A stretch of 64,000 nt of DNA from Brienomyrus brachyistius (Eukaryota; Chordata; Actinopteri; Osteoglossiformes; Mormyridae), in assembly GCF_023856365.1 (NCBI RefSeq), contig NC_064540.1, positions 16,151,191 to 16,215,190 on the forward strand. The letters run 5' to 3'. Under the pieces are notes generated by a model, which worked only from the letters and a program-made list of their open reading frames with translations, ran no database searches and had not been told where the DNA came from. Position numbers and translations under genes: made by a program. This document shows positions 38,101-41,185 of this stretch, one piece after another (the stretch's first letter is position 1; each line of letters opens with the position of its first letter).

Positions 38101-40777
38101 ATTTTTCCTCCCTCCCATCACTCTGCCAGACAGTCCACATTTTTCCTCCTTCCCATCTCTCTGCCAGACAGTCCACATTTTTCCTCCTTCCCATCACTCT
38201 GCCAGACAGTCTGCATTTTTCCTCCCTCCCAGCTCCCTGCCAGACAGTCCACATTTTTCCTCCCTCCCATCACTCTGCCAGACAGTCCACATTTTTCCTC
38301 CTTCCCATCTCTCTGCCAGACAGTCCACATTTTTCCTCCTTCCCATCACTCTGCCAGACAGTCCACATTTTTCCTCCTTCCCATCTCTCTGCCAGACAGT
38401 CCACATTTTTCCTCCCTCCCATCACTCTGCCAGACAGTCCACATTTTTCCTCCTTCCCATCTCTCTGCCAGACAGTCCACATTTTTCCTCCTTCCCATCA
38501 CTCTGCCAGACAGTCCACATTTTTCCTCCTTCCCATCACTCTGCCAGACAGTCCACATTTTTGCTCCCTCCCAGCTCCCTGCCACACAGTCCACATTTTC
38601 CCTCCTTCCCATCACTCTGCCAGACAGTCCACATTTTTGCTCCCTCCCAGCATCCTGCCAGACAGTCCACATTTTTCCTCCCTCCCATCACTCTGCCAGA
38701 CAGTCTGCATTTTTCCTCCTTCCCATCTCTCTGCCAGACAGTCCACATTTTTCCTCCTTCCCATCTCTCTGCCAGACAGTCCACATTTTTCCTCCTTCCC
38801 ATCTCTCTGCCAGACAGTCCACATTTTTCCTCCCTCCCATCTCTCTGCCAGACAGTCCACATTTTTCCTCCCTCCCATCACTCTGCCAGACAGTCCACAT
38901 TTTTCCTCCCTCCCATCTCTCTGCCAGACAGTCCACATTTTTCCTCCCTCCCATCTCTCTGCCAGACAGTCCACATTTTTTCCTCCCTCACAGTTCCTGA
39001 TAGGAGCATAAACATGGGCTGTCTGTGGGTCTCAGAGAACACTATATTACAGGAATACAAGCTGCTGTAGCTCGGCTGCAAGGCAGCAGAGATTCTGAAA
39101 CCTGCGACAAGCCATTTGTTGTTAGTTTAACAAAGTAAATATAAAATATACGGTAAGCAGACATCATGAACCATATAATTAACTGAAACAGAAACACCAC
39201 TGTGTGTCTGATGGAAAAGACCATGAAAAAATCCATTCAGGTCTTATCCTGTAGGGTTCCTCATGATGCATGAATCGGGGGGCATTTCAGCCCTTTTGAC
39301 CAGATGATTGGAATAACCACCCTTTTGAGGTTCTAATTGCCTTTTCCATAATGCTAGATTTATCAAAGGGGGTCCCTCAAGTACCCGCTCCTCGAAAAGT
39401 ACTAGCTAGCAACTTAATGTTAATCTTCAATCTGTATGAAAATTTATGGGACGTGTTAAACATCTGATACAGAGCGAGCGATAACCCCCTCGCCTTATAA
39501 TTGTGAATAATGTTTGTGTTGGAAACCTGTGTCACTTATGTCTATGAAGTTTATTTAAAAAATGCAAACACTTTCGTACATACTGCAGCTGAATAAGTTA
39601 AATTCTAAACGGATATAACAGATTATAATTCATCATATTTATACTAAACAGCCCAACAAGAATTGTAATATAAAAATCTCTGAAAAGCGAATATCATGAT
39701 ACATGAGCCTTACATGTACTTAAAACCCTATTATACAGTAAATGATAACTTTAAACGTTTTCAGTATGAAATGCCATTACAATACAAGGACCTTATAATT
39801 GCAGTATATTTCAGTATTTTTTGGCAATGCATCAAATACCTAAGATTTTTTTCAGTTAGTAAAACACATTTTTGTATAAAATGTTAAGTGGCTTTAAAAT
39901 TATGAAATACTCATAAATGATGCTAAATCCATTTGCATGGTGTAGCTGGCTGTGAAAGGCCATGCATTCTAACGCACTCCCTCTCAGACACAGAGCATAC
40001 ACAACACTATTAAAAAGAAGATCCGTGTGATGTGACGAAAAATGATGGTCTATAAACGCAGCAGCATCTGATGCAGTTAATCATTTTTAATGTATCCATT
40101 TCATTTAGAATGTACCATTCTATAGCTGATCATCTTAACAGTTGCTAAAAAGCTCTCAAATGTTTATCTATTTCAATATGTTTTTACATTTAGGTGTAAT
40201 AAGTTTTTTTAAATAATTCCGTTTAAATTAGATTCAACAGGAAGCGACAATGGAAGAATATATATATAAAATACAGCATTACCACTGAGTTCATACATAT
40301 TTACACATCATTGTGTAACATTTTTTTTAAAGCAAGTAACAATGAAGAGCCTTAAAAGGAAGAAAACAAAGATATGACAACTTTTGTTGTGATATTCCTG
40401 ATCTGAAAATTTCTGTGATGAACGTTTTTTTTTTTTTTGTACACAGGACCTGAGAAAAAATATTTAAAAAATTACAAAAGAAAATTACCTACTGTTACCA
40501 TCTTATTTAGTATTTCAGCTTTAATTCTAATTTGTTTGTTCCAGCATATAATCCCTGGGCCCTGTACACCATCCAGCAACTTTTCAGCAGAAGACCAAGT
40601 ATCTCAGAGACATTAAAAGCAGTACATTTGAATATGACAGTAACACTGTGTCAGAACATACATATGAACTGAATGCAACACATTTGCATATAATCAGCGG
40701 TAAAGAAATAGCAAGATTTTACCTGCCAGGCAGCCAATGACTGATAGAATCACAAGTTGTTTCCATAGTAACATCAT
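846..40777 (-). CDS. cntn3: contactin family cell-adhesion protein, best match contactin-3 (21 coding exons; 3' end outside window)
   Basis: Contactins are GPI-anchored neuronal surface proteins used in axon guidance and synaptic adhesion, with six Ig domains then four FnIII domains. Joining 21 minus-strand exons gives about 995 residues in one frame: signal peptide (1-18), Ig1 (~19-122), Ig2 (~123-222), Ig3 (~223-318), Ig4 (~319-407), Ig5 (~408-500), Ig6 (~501-598), FnIII1 (~599-701), FnIII2 (~702-803), FnIII3 (~804-902), FnIII4 (~903-995 and on). Each Ig domain shows its Cys pair, and the Ig6-FnIII1 linker has the family signature GPPGPP. Mammalian contactin-3 is 1028 residues, so only the last exon, with the GPI signal, should be missing. 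All exons have GT/AG borders and compatible phases. Signal peptide, Ig1-4 and FnIII2 resemble remembered contactin-3 more than contactin-4, -5 or -6; some parts of Ig5, Ig6 and FnIII1 are equally close to contactin-4. Family is certain; paralogue about 75%, and a fish-specific duplicate (a/b) cannot be told apart here. Confidence 0.93.
1012..2867 (-). other. introns 19-20 and 20-21 (around exon 20)
   Basis: Outside coding exon 20 (1398-1510) I see no repeats, motifs or further exons that I recognise. The small open frames at 1787-2135 and 2309-2521 have no protein-like composition. Confidence 0.5.
1398..1510 (-). CDS. cntn3: contactin coding exon 20: FnIII4, first half
   Basis: Encodes [38 protein letters not shown]. 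The run K-K-P-P-P-(AS)-Q-P-P before FnIII4 and ESEVTGY(KQ) are family hallmarks. Acceptor TTGATAG, donor GTGAGT (1397); phases 1 and 0. Confidence 0.93.
2868..3054 (-). CDS. cntn3: contactin coding exon 19: FnIII3, second half
   Basis: Encodes [40 protein letters not shown] and [20 protein letters not shown]. Three N-glycosylation sequons (NYT, NVS, NVT). Acceptor GTTACAG, donor GTGAGT (2867); phases 0 and 1. Confidence 0.94.
3055..5172 (-). other. intron between coding exons 18 and 19
   Basis: Contains one inverted-repeat element (3587-3948). The remainder is AT-rich unique-looking sequence in which I recognise nothing. Confidence 0.5.
3587..3948. mobile_element. MITE-like element with ATTATCTC inverted ends
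   Basis: Left end AATTATCTCATTATCTCGAG is mirrored at the right end: the reverse complement of 3920-3948 reads AATTATCTCTTTATCTCGAT. The 360-bp body is non-coding. Inverted ends plus small size suggest a MITE; no target duplication was identified and the superfamily is unknown. Confidence 0.55.
5173..5282 (-). CDS. cntn3: contactin coding exon 18: FnIII3, first half
   Basis: Encodes [37 protein letters not shown]. Acceptor CATGTAG, donor GTAGAC (5172), a weak donor; phases 1 and 0. The next exon restores GFEVTYWED, as expected from contactins (GYEVRYW). Confidence 0.92.
5283..6523 (-). other. intron between coding exons 17 and 18
   Basis: No repeat, element or exon recognised apart from a short A run at 5879-5891. 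Confidence 0.5.
6524..6758 (-). CDS. cntn3: contactin coding exon 17: rest of FnIII2
   Basis: Encodes [40 protein letters not shown] and [25 protein letters not shown](E/D)GFGY is a near-exact contactin-3 motif. Acceptor CTCCCAG, donor GTAACC (6523); phases 0 and 1. Confidence 0.96.
7351..7429. repeat. 27-bp tandem repeat, three units
   Basis: The unit contains CTGCAGTGCTCTACAGTGGA and is repeated three times at 27-base spacing with one substitution and no indel. Because 27 is divisible by three the overlapping frames stay open, which explains the short repetitive open frames here. Confidence 0.9.
8385..8660. repeat. probable retroelement remnant
   Basis: The segment with ACTTAAATACATTGACTAAT then GGGACAACAAGCAACAGGTG and CAGGAAGACATGGCGGCCAG has the look of the terminal region of a fish retroelement from memory. 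No ends, poly-A or target duplication were found. Recognition is by impression only. Confidence 0.3.
8737..8807 (-). CDS. cntn3: contactin coding exon 16: FnIII2, first strand
   Basis: A 71-bp exon that encodes [15 protein letters not shown] and KSELVITWE. The poly-glycine followed by (K/R)SELVI(T/A)W is shared by contactins 3, 4 and 6. Acceptor TTGTGCAG, donor GTGAGC (8736); phases 1 and 0. Confidence 0.93.
9271..9681 (+). mobile_element. pogo/Tigger-like MITE nested in the hAT element
   Basis: The ends are CAGTGGAAATCAC and, inverted, CAGTGGAAACCAC (12 of 13), with TA on both outer flanks, as expected for pogo/Tigger insertion into TA. TATAGTGATCAA occurs near both ends. The interior retains the first codons of a Tigger-type transposase (9508-9633). 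It is an internal-deletion derivative. Confidence 0.85.
9508..9633 (+). pseudogene. Tigger-type transposase N-terminus, truncated with in-frame stop
   Basis: ATG at 9508 gives MAGKRK, then a TAG, then [15 protein letters not shown] and [10 protein letters not shown] before a terminal TAA. This resembles the N-terminal HTH of pogo/Tigger (CENP-B-like) transposases. About 40 codons survive out of several hundred, and the catalytic DDE region is gone. Confidence 0.7.
9896..10065 (+). pseudogene. hAT transposase BED zinc-finger remnant, frameshifted
   Basis: The frame from 9896 gives NFGFQN then [16 protein letters not shown] with the C-x2-C pair of a BED finger, and stops at tandem TGA codons. 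A shift of one base downstream gives [16 protein letters not shown] with the histidines that complete the finger. BED fingers bind DNA at the N-terminus of hAT transposases. With a frameshift and stops it is dead. Confidence 0.75.
10532..10681 (-). CDS. cntn3: contactin coding exon 15: FnIII1, second half
   Basis: Encodes [32 protein letters not shown] and ending KARTEDT. The tyrosine-corner region YEFRVVASN matches contactin-3. Acceptor CATCCACAG, donor GTAAGT (10531); phases 1 and 1. The donor is 76 bp from the target duplication of a hAT insertion. Confidence 0.94.
10832..10902. repeat. (CTAT)n microsatellite
   Basis: About 17.75 uninterrupted copies of CTAT, 71 bp, inside the short intron between the two FnIII1 exons. 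Uninterrupted length suggests it is polymorphic. Confidence 0.97.
11031..11069. repeat. (CATC)n microsatellite
   Basis: About 9.75 perfect copies of CATC, starting 43 bp inside the intron from the exon 14 donor. Confidence 0.97.
11112..11270 (-). CDS. cntn3: contactin coding exon 14: FnIII1, first half
   Basis: Encodes [36 protein letters not shown] and TVGWQVVNT, the start of the first FnIII domain after the Gly-Pro linker. Acceptor GAGTCAG, donor GTAACT (11111); phases 1 and 1. A CATC microsatellite begins about 40 bp inside the following intron. Confidence 0.93.
11828..11934 (+). repeat. GTGGGGAC-family dispersed element, partial copy
   Basis: Shares CCTAACCTTAACCATAAGTA then ACCAA-CAAAATA with the full copies at 35.1 and 47.0 kb and continues through the ATTCACAGAT segment to CCCACAATGT. 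It lacks the left end and is cut at the right by a SINE. Confidence 0.7.
11935..12229 (+). repeat. tRNA-derived SINE, 5'-truncated
   Basis: Body of a widespread fish SINE-like repeat: GTGGAGTTTGCATGTTCTCC, CCGCACAGTCCAAAAACATG, AAATTGCCCGTAGGTGTGCA, CCGGGATAGGCTCCGGAC, GGATAAGCGGTTTGGAAAAT and a (GGAT)3 tail. The tRNA-like head with its promoter boxes is missing here; the complete form is at 33.7-34.0 kb on the other strand. Confidence 0.85.
12702..12819 (-). CDS. cntn3: contactin coding exon 13: Ig6, second half
   Basis: Encodes [19 protein letters not shown] then [15 protein letters not shown] and [15 protein letters not shown] and the closing cysteine are diagnostic for contactin Ig6. Acceptor CACTTAG, donor GTAAGG (12701); phases 0 and 1. 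Confidence 0.94.
12820..15619 (-). other. intron between coding exons 12 and 13
   Basis: Holds one AGCTGGT-rich inverted element (13416-13640). Otherwise no recognised feature. Confidence 0.5.
13416..13640. mobile_element. AGCTGGT-rich MITE-like element
   Basis: Left end CTGCTGAAAAAAACCAG and right end CAAGCTGTTTTGTTCGCAGG (inverse CCTGCGAACAAAACAGCTTG) are imperfect inverted repeats. The interior repeats AGCTGGT or its complement ACCAGCT many times. I know this pattern as a frequent short repeat in fish genomes; assignment to hAT-type MITEs is from memory. Confidence 0.65.
15620..15795 (-). CDS. cntn3: contactin coding exon 12: Ig6, first half
   Basis: Encodes [38 protein letters not shown] and NGQLIDF, ending DHFERVGG. 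The contactin Ig6 signature VGES-(IV)-(VI)-LPCQ is intact. There is an additional cysteine four residues after the domain cysteine, where remembered family members have a non-cysteine residue. Acceptor GGCACAG, donor GTGAGT (15619); phases 1 and 0. Confidence 0.94.
15949..16205 (+). repeat. GTGGGGAC-family dispersed element
   Basis: Begins TCTTTGTGGGGACTCTACAT after a CA-rich tract, continues through ATGGCGACCCTAACCCCCTA and CAGTCACAGATTTTTATAAA, and reaches GGTCCCAACAATGTCAAAAT and a last CCCCCACAGTGTAATATACA. Same order of blocks as the copies at 35.1 and 47.0 kb. Confidence 0.85.
16225..16290 (-). repeat. SINE head fragment with tRNA-like promoter
   Basis: On the minus strand the segment reads GTGGCTCAGTGGTCGGCACT (A-box-like) and then GGTTGTGGGTTCAATGTC (B-box-like). 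Only the tRNA-like head is recognisable. Confidence 0.5.
16863..17240 (+). mobile_element. Tigger-like MITE, diverged copy with AAT expansion
   Basis: Starts CAGGCAGTTCTCAGGCTACG AACGAG, the same terminus as the element at 60540, followed by the shared GTC(T)TTAGGTCAAACTTG block and the ACAAACC(G/A)CTGAAGC block. The interior is expanded by AAT repeats (about 16956-17035). The right end is eroded, so 17240 is approximate. Confidence 0.6.
16956..17036. repeat. (AAT)n imperfect microsatellite
   Basis: Interrupted AAT repeats inside the Tigger-like MITE; a second block lies at 17269-17318. Confidence 0.9.
18085..18117. repeat. (CATC)n microsatellite
   Basis: About eight perfect CATC copies. 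Confidence 0.95.
18297..18424 (-). CDS. cntn3: contactin coding exon 11: Ig5, second half
   Basis: Encodes [17 protein letters not shown] then [17 protein letters not shown]. Second cysteine of Ig5 and two sequons (NGT, NVT). Acceptor TTTTCCAG, donor GTGTGT (18296); phases 2 and 1. Confidence 0.94.
18425..19482 (-). other. intron between coding exons 10 and 11
   Basis: Contains a 20-base G homopolymer (18905-18924). Nothing else recognised. Confidence 0.6.
18905..18924. repeat. G20 homopolymer
   Basis: Twenty consecutive G on the plus strand (C20 in the contactin pre-mRNA). Could form quadruplex structures in DNA and is likely unstable in length. Confidence 0.95.
19483..19633 (-). CDS. cntn3: contactin coding exon 10: Ig5, first half
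   Basis: Encodes [37 protein letters not shown] and NEVLHPNE. First cysteine and Trp of Ig5 present. Acceptor TTCCGCAG is followed within six bases by another CAG (out of frame if used), so the first was chosen; donor GTAATT (19482). Phases 1 and 2. Confidence 0.93.
19634..20300 (-). other. intron between coding exons 9 and 10
   Basis: No element or motif recognised. Confidence 0.5.
20301..20430 (-). CDS. cntn3: contactin coding exon 9: Ig4, second half
   Basis: Encodes [31 protein letters not shown] and [10 protein letters not shown]. Second cysteine of Ig4 present. Acceptor CTCTCAG, donor GTAATG (20300); phases 0 and 1. Confidence 0.95.
20693..20829 (-). CDS. cntn3: contactin coding exon 8: Ig4, first half
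   Basis: Encodes [16 protein letters not shown] and [19 protein letters not shown] then NGKILATE, with first cysteine and Trp of Ig4. KPHW and SLYWEC follow contactin-3 rather than contactin-4. Acceptor CCCGCAG, donor GTAACG (20692); phases 1 and 0. Confidence 0.94.
20830..21492 (-). other. intron between coding exons 7 and 8
   Basis: No element or motif recognised. Confidence 0.5.
21493..21677 (-). CDS. cntn3: contactin coding exon 7: Ig3, second half
   Basis: Encodes [47 protein letters not shown] and ARGRLTFH. The Trp and second cysteine of Ig3 are present. Enters phase 2, leaves phase 1 at GTAGGT (21492). The acceptor CTAG and its pyrimidine tract lie inside a GACA-type microsatellite that begins right at the exon border. 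Confidence 0.95.
21678..22339 (-). other. intron between coding exons 6 and 7
   Basis: Starts with a degenerate GACA/CAGG repeat that also forms the splice acceptor region (21679-21820); the rest is unrecognised. Confidence 0.6.
21679..21820. repeat. degenerate (GACA)/(CAGG) repeat at a splice acceptor
   Basis: GACAGACAGACAGGCAGGCA and similar tetranucleotides run for about 140 bp. On the gene strand this is a CTGT/CTGC pyrimidine-rich tract that ends in CTAG, the acceptor of coding exon 7. Confidence 0.9.
22340..22442 (-). CDS. cntn3: contactin coding exon 6: Ig2-Ig3 linker and Ig3 start
   Basis: Reads [16 protein letters not shown] then KLECFALG, the contactin hallmark before Ig3; the cysteine is the first of Ig3. 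Acceptor ATTATAG, donor GTAAGT (22339); enters phase 1, leaves phase 2. Confidence 0.95.
22443..22984 (-). other. intron between coding exons 5 and 6
   Basis: A short AAT/AAC-rich stretch at 22550-22605; otherwise nothing recognised. Confidence 0.5.
22985..23188 (-). CDS. cntn3: contactin coding exon 5: Ig2, second half
   Basis: Encodes [14 protein letters not shown], then [16 protein letters not shown] and [13 protein letters not shown], ending TLRTDG. It contains the Ig2 Trp and second cysteine and an NYT glycosylation sequon. Acceptor TCTCAG, donor GTGAGG (22984); phases 1 and 1. One of the most conserved parts of the family. Confidence 0.96.
23189..25782 (-). other. intron between coding exons 4 and 5
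   Basis: Holds one MITE (23418-23645). The remaining 2.1 kb has no feature that I recognise. Confidence 0.5.
23418..23645. mobile_element. 228-bp MITE with 28-bp terminal inverted repeats
   Basis: The left end TTTACATTAACTCCACCTTC ATAATG is mirrored at the right end, whose complement reads TTTACATTAACTGCACCTTC ATAATG: one mismatch in 26. Internal GAATGCATTAT motifs also occur in both orientations. No coding capacity. Superfamily not recognised. Confidence 0.8.
25783..25878 (-). CDS. cntn3: contactin coding exon 4: Ig2, first half
   Basis: Encodes [18 protein letters not shown] then [14 protein letters not shown], a block that is strongly conserved across contactins 3-6. Acceptor TTGTAG, donor GTAGGG (25782); phases 1 and 1. 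It holds the first cysteine of Ig2. Confidence 0.95.
26849..26990 (-). repeat. (GT)n tract and partial GTGGGGAC-family element
   Basis: About 12 GT units, then TATACATTACATTGTGTGCA, TTTTGACATTGTCAGGACCA and GTCCCCATAAGGGGACACTC AATTTT, the family's right half in reverse. The rest of the element is missing. Confidence 0.65.
28009..28084. repeat. (GT)n-(TA)n compound microsatellite
   Basis: About 15 GT units, a short CATACAG spacer, then about 19 TA units. The TA run is a perfect palindrome and can extrude as a hairpin. Confidence 0.96.
28617..28875 (+). mobile_element. solo LTR of an LTR retrotransposon
   Basis: The 259-bp unit starts TGTCATGACC and ends CACTACA (TG...CA), carries a polyadenylation signal AATAAA at 28811-28816, and is flanked by CTGAG and CTAAG (4 of 5), consistent with a slightly mutated 5-bp target duplication. 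No internal retroelement sequence or second LTR is near, so it is the product of LTR recombination. Gypsy or another LTR lineage cannot be decided. Confidence 0.7.
29084..29259 (-). CDS. cntn3: contactin coding exon 3: Ig1, second half
   Basis: Completes Ig1: the domain Trp (RWSLNGT, which is also an N-glycosylation sequon), then [10 protein letters not shown] with the second cysteine and [10 protein letters not shown] at the end. In contactin-3 the corresponding segments are very similar. Acceptor TTTCAG, donor GTAAGT (29083); enters phase 2, leaves phase 1. Confidence 0.94.
31325..31438 (+). repeat. 38-bp repeat, three units
   Basis: Three units of exactly 38 bases containing CACATTTTTGCTCCTTCCCA and CAGACAGT. 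It is preceded by CTTCGGGGACCCACAGACGG, the same leader found at the left end of the large array at 37.97 kb. This looks like the unexpanded form of that minisatellite. Confidence 0.88.
31825..32000 (+). repeat. tRNA-type SINE
   Basis: GATTGCTGGCTGAAATCCTG (B-box-like), CTGTTGGGTCCTTGAGCTAG and the tail CACTTTGGGAAAAAGCATCT GCAAAATAAATGTAAAT follow a fish SINE that I know from memory. Confidence 0.7.
32856..32991 (-). CDS. cntn3: contactin coding exon 2: Ig1, first half
   Basis: Reads [14 protein letters not shown] and on to [10 protein letters not shown], with the first Ig1 cysteine in IPCEAGG. The donor is GTCAGC at 32855, phase 2; the exon enters in phase 1. Two in-frame acceptors compete at its start: CAG before 32991 (used here) and CAG before 32982, which would drop three residues. 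A run of nine G on the plus strand encodes the Pro-Pro-Pro stretch. Confidence 0.92.
33176..33445 (-). repeat. GTGGGGAC-family dispersed element with GT tract
   Basis: A GT-rich tract then ATATATTACATTGTAGGGAC, CATTTTGACGTTGTGGGGGG-like sequence, TTTTATAAAAATCTGTGACT, TTTGGTTACTTATGGTTAAG and GGGTTAGGGTTGTCATTG: the reverse of the full copies on the plus strand. Confidence 0.8.
33722..34008 (-). repeat. full-length tRNA-derived SINE
   Basis: On the minus strand it starts GGGGGTGGCATGATGATGCA, has GTGGTTAGCACTGTCGCC (A-box region) and GGGTTCGAGCC (B box), then the body GTTTGCATGTTCTCCCTGTG, AAAACATGCTGAAGCTAATT and ends at the AAGCGGTTTCAGAAAACTG tail. This is the complete form of the repeat at 11.9 kb. 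Confidence 0.85.
34503..34844. repeat. 18-bp minisatellite, 19 units
   Basis: Nineteen units of exactly 18 bases start at GACACAGC (34503, 34521 ... 34827), with variants at a few positions only (GCACACGCGAGG, GCGCATGCGGGG and so on) and no indels. Nearly every unit carries a CpG. Since 18 is divisible by three and no unit has a stop, several frames stay open across it on both strands. Confidence 0.97.
35075..35375 (+). repeat. (CA)n tract and GTGGGGAC-family element
   Basis: A CA microsatellite (35075-35116), then TATGGGGACCGTCCATTGGG, CCGTAACCATAAGTAACCAA, ATTGCAGTCACAGATTTTTA, GTGGCCCTCACAATGTCAAA and GGTCCCCACAATGTAATATA. One of the best copies. Confidence 0.88.
37975..38999. repeat. 38-bp minisatellite, about 27 units
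   Basis: Units of 38 bases containing CAGACAGTCCACATTTTTCC then TCC(T/C)TCCCATC(T/A)CTCTGC repeat head to tail over 1,025 bp with few changes. As 38 is not a multiple of three and the unit lacks plus-strand stops, all three plus frames run open for 347-444 codons. These are not genes. The strand is strongly pyrimidine-rich. Confidence 0.97.
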
Positions 40778-40857
40778 CTTCAGTTGCCAAGGGCAAATAA
40801 TGCTGTCATCCAATAGCTTGTGAATGGAATACTTTTCCTTTGAACGGGAATTTGAAT
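40723..40857 (-). CDS. cntn3: contactin coding exon 1: 5' UTR part, start codon, signal peptide
   Basis: The exon opens after TTTCTCACAG (AG at 40858-40859) and ends at a GTAAAA donor (40722), phase 1. Coding starts at 40777 with two consecutive ATG codons and gives [18 protein letters not shown], a hydrophobic signal peptide very close to that of contactin-3. Bases 40778-40857 are 5' UTR and carry a nine-codon upstream ORF. Because the exon begins inside the UTR with a splice acceptor, at least one upstream non-coding exon must exist. The first ATG was chosen because the mammalian protein also begins MM; the second would shorten the signal by one residue. Confidence 0.93.
40780..40809 (-). 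promoter_or_regulatory. upstream ORF in the contactin 5' UTR
   Basis: ATG at 40809-40807 opens a nine-codon frame (MTALFALGN) that stops with TGA at 40782-40780. Two bases (AG) separate that stop from the main ATG at 40777. It lies wholly within the predicted UTR part of coding exon 1. An uORF ending this close to the start could dampen or gate translation by reinitiation; this is inference from position only. Confidence 0.6.
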
Positions 40858-41092
40858 CTGTGAGAAAGCATAATTACAGAAATAATTAAAATACAACATA
40901 TAAGATGCAATATAGCAGCCATACACATGCATTATTATTAGACTATTCCTCTGACGGGTTTATACATAAAATACCAATAAATGGCATCACAAGAGACACA
41001 CATCATTACAAGATAACAAATCTTAGCAACTATGTTATAAACACAAGGGCTGTAGTACAAGAATAATTGTTTTTTCTGCTGAAACGGCTAAT

Positions 41093-41104
41093 ATAATAAT
41101 AATT

Positions 41105-41143
<39 letters not shown>

Positions 41144-41185
41144 TATTATTATTATTATTATTATTGTTGTTGTTGCTGCTGCTGC
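41093..41185. repeat. inverted (AAT)n-(ATT)n-(GTT)n-(GCT)n repeat
   Basis: An AAT run passes directly into an ATT run, making a hairpin-capable palindrome, followed by GTT then GCT triplets. The poly-isoleucine open frame across it is an artefact. Confidence 0.95.

Larger units (their letters stand above)
32992..40722 (-). other. intron between coding exons 1 and 2
   Basis: 7.7 kb. Holds two GTGGGGAC-family copies (33176-33445, 35120-35375), a full-length SINE (33722-34008), the 18-bp minisatellite (34503-34844) and the 38-bp minisatellite (37975-38999). The stretches 35380-37970 and 39010-40720 show nothing that I recognise. Confidence 0.6.

Noticed and set aside
37677..39070. Three overlapping plus-strand open frames of 347-444 codons and many shorter minus-strand ones
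   Set aside because: They follow a 38-bp minisatellite whose unit has no plus-strand stop; all three frames repeat the same Ser/Pro/Phe-rich peptide. No gene structure.
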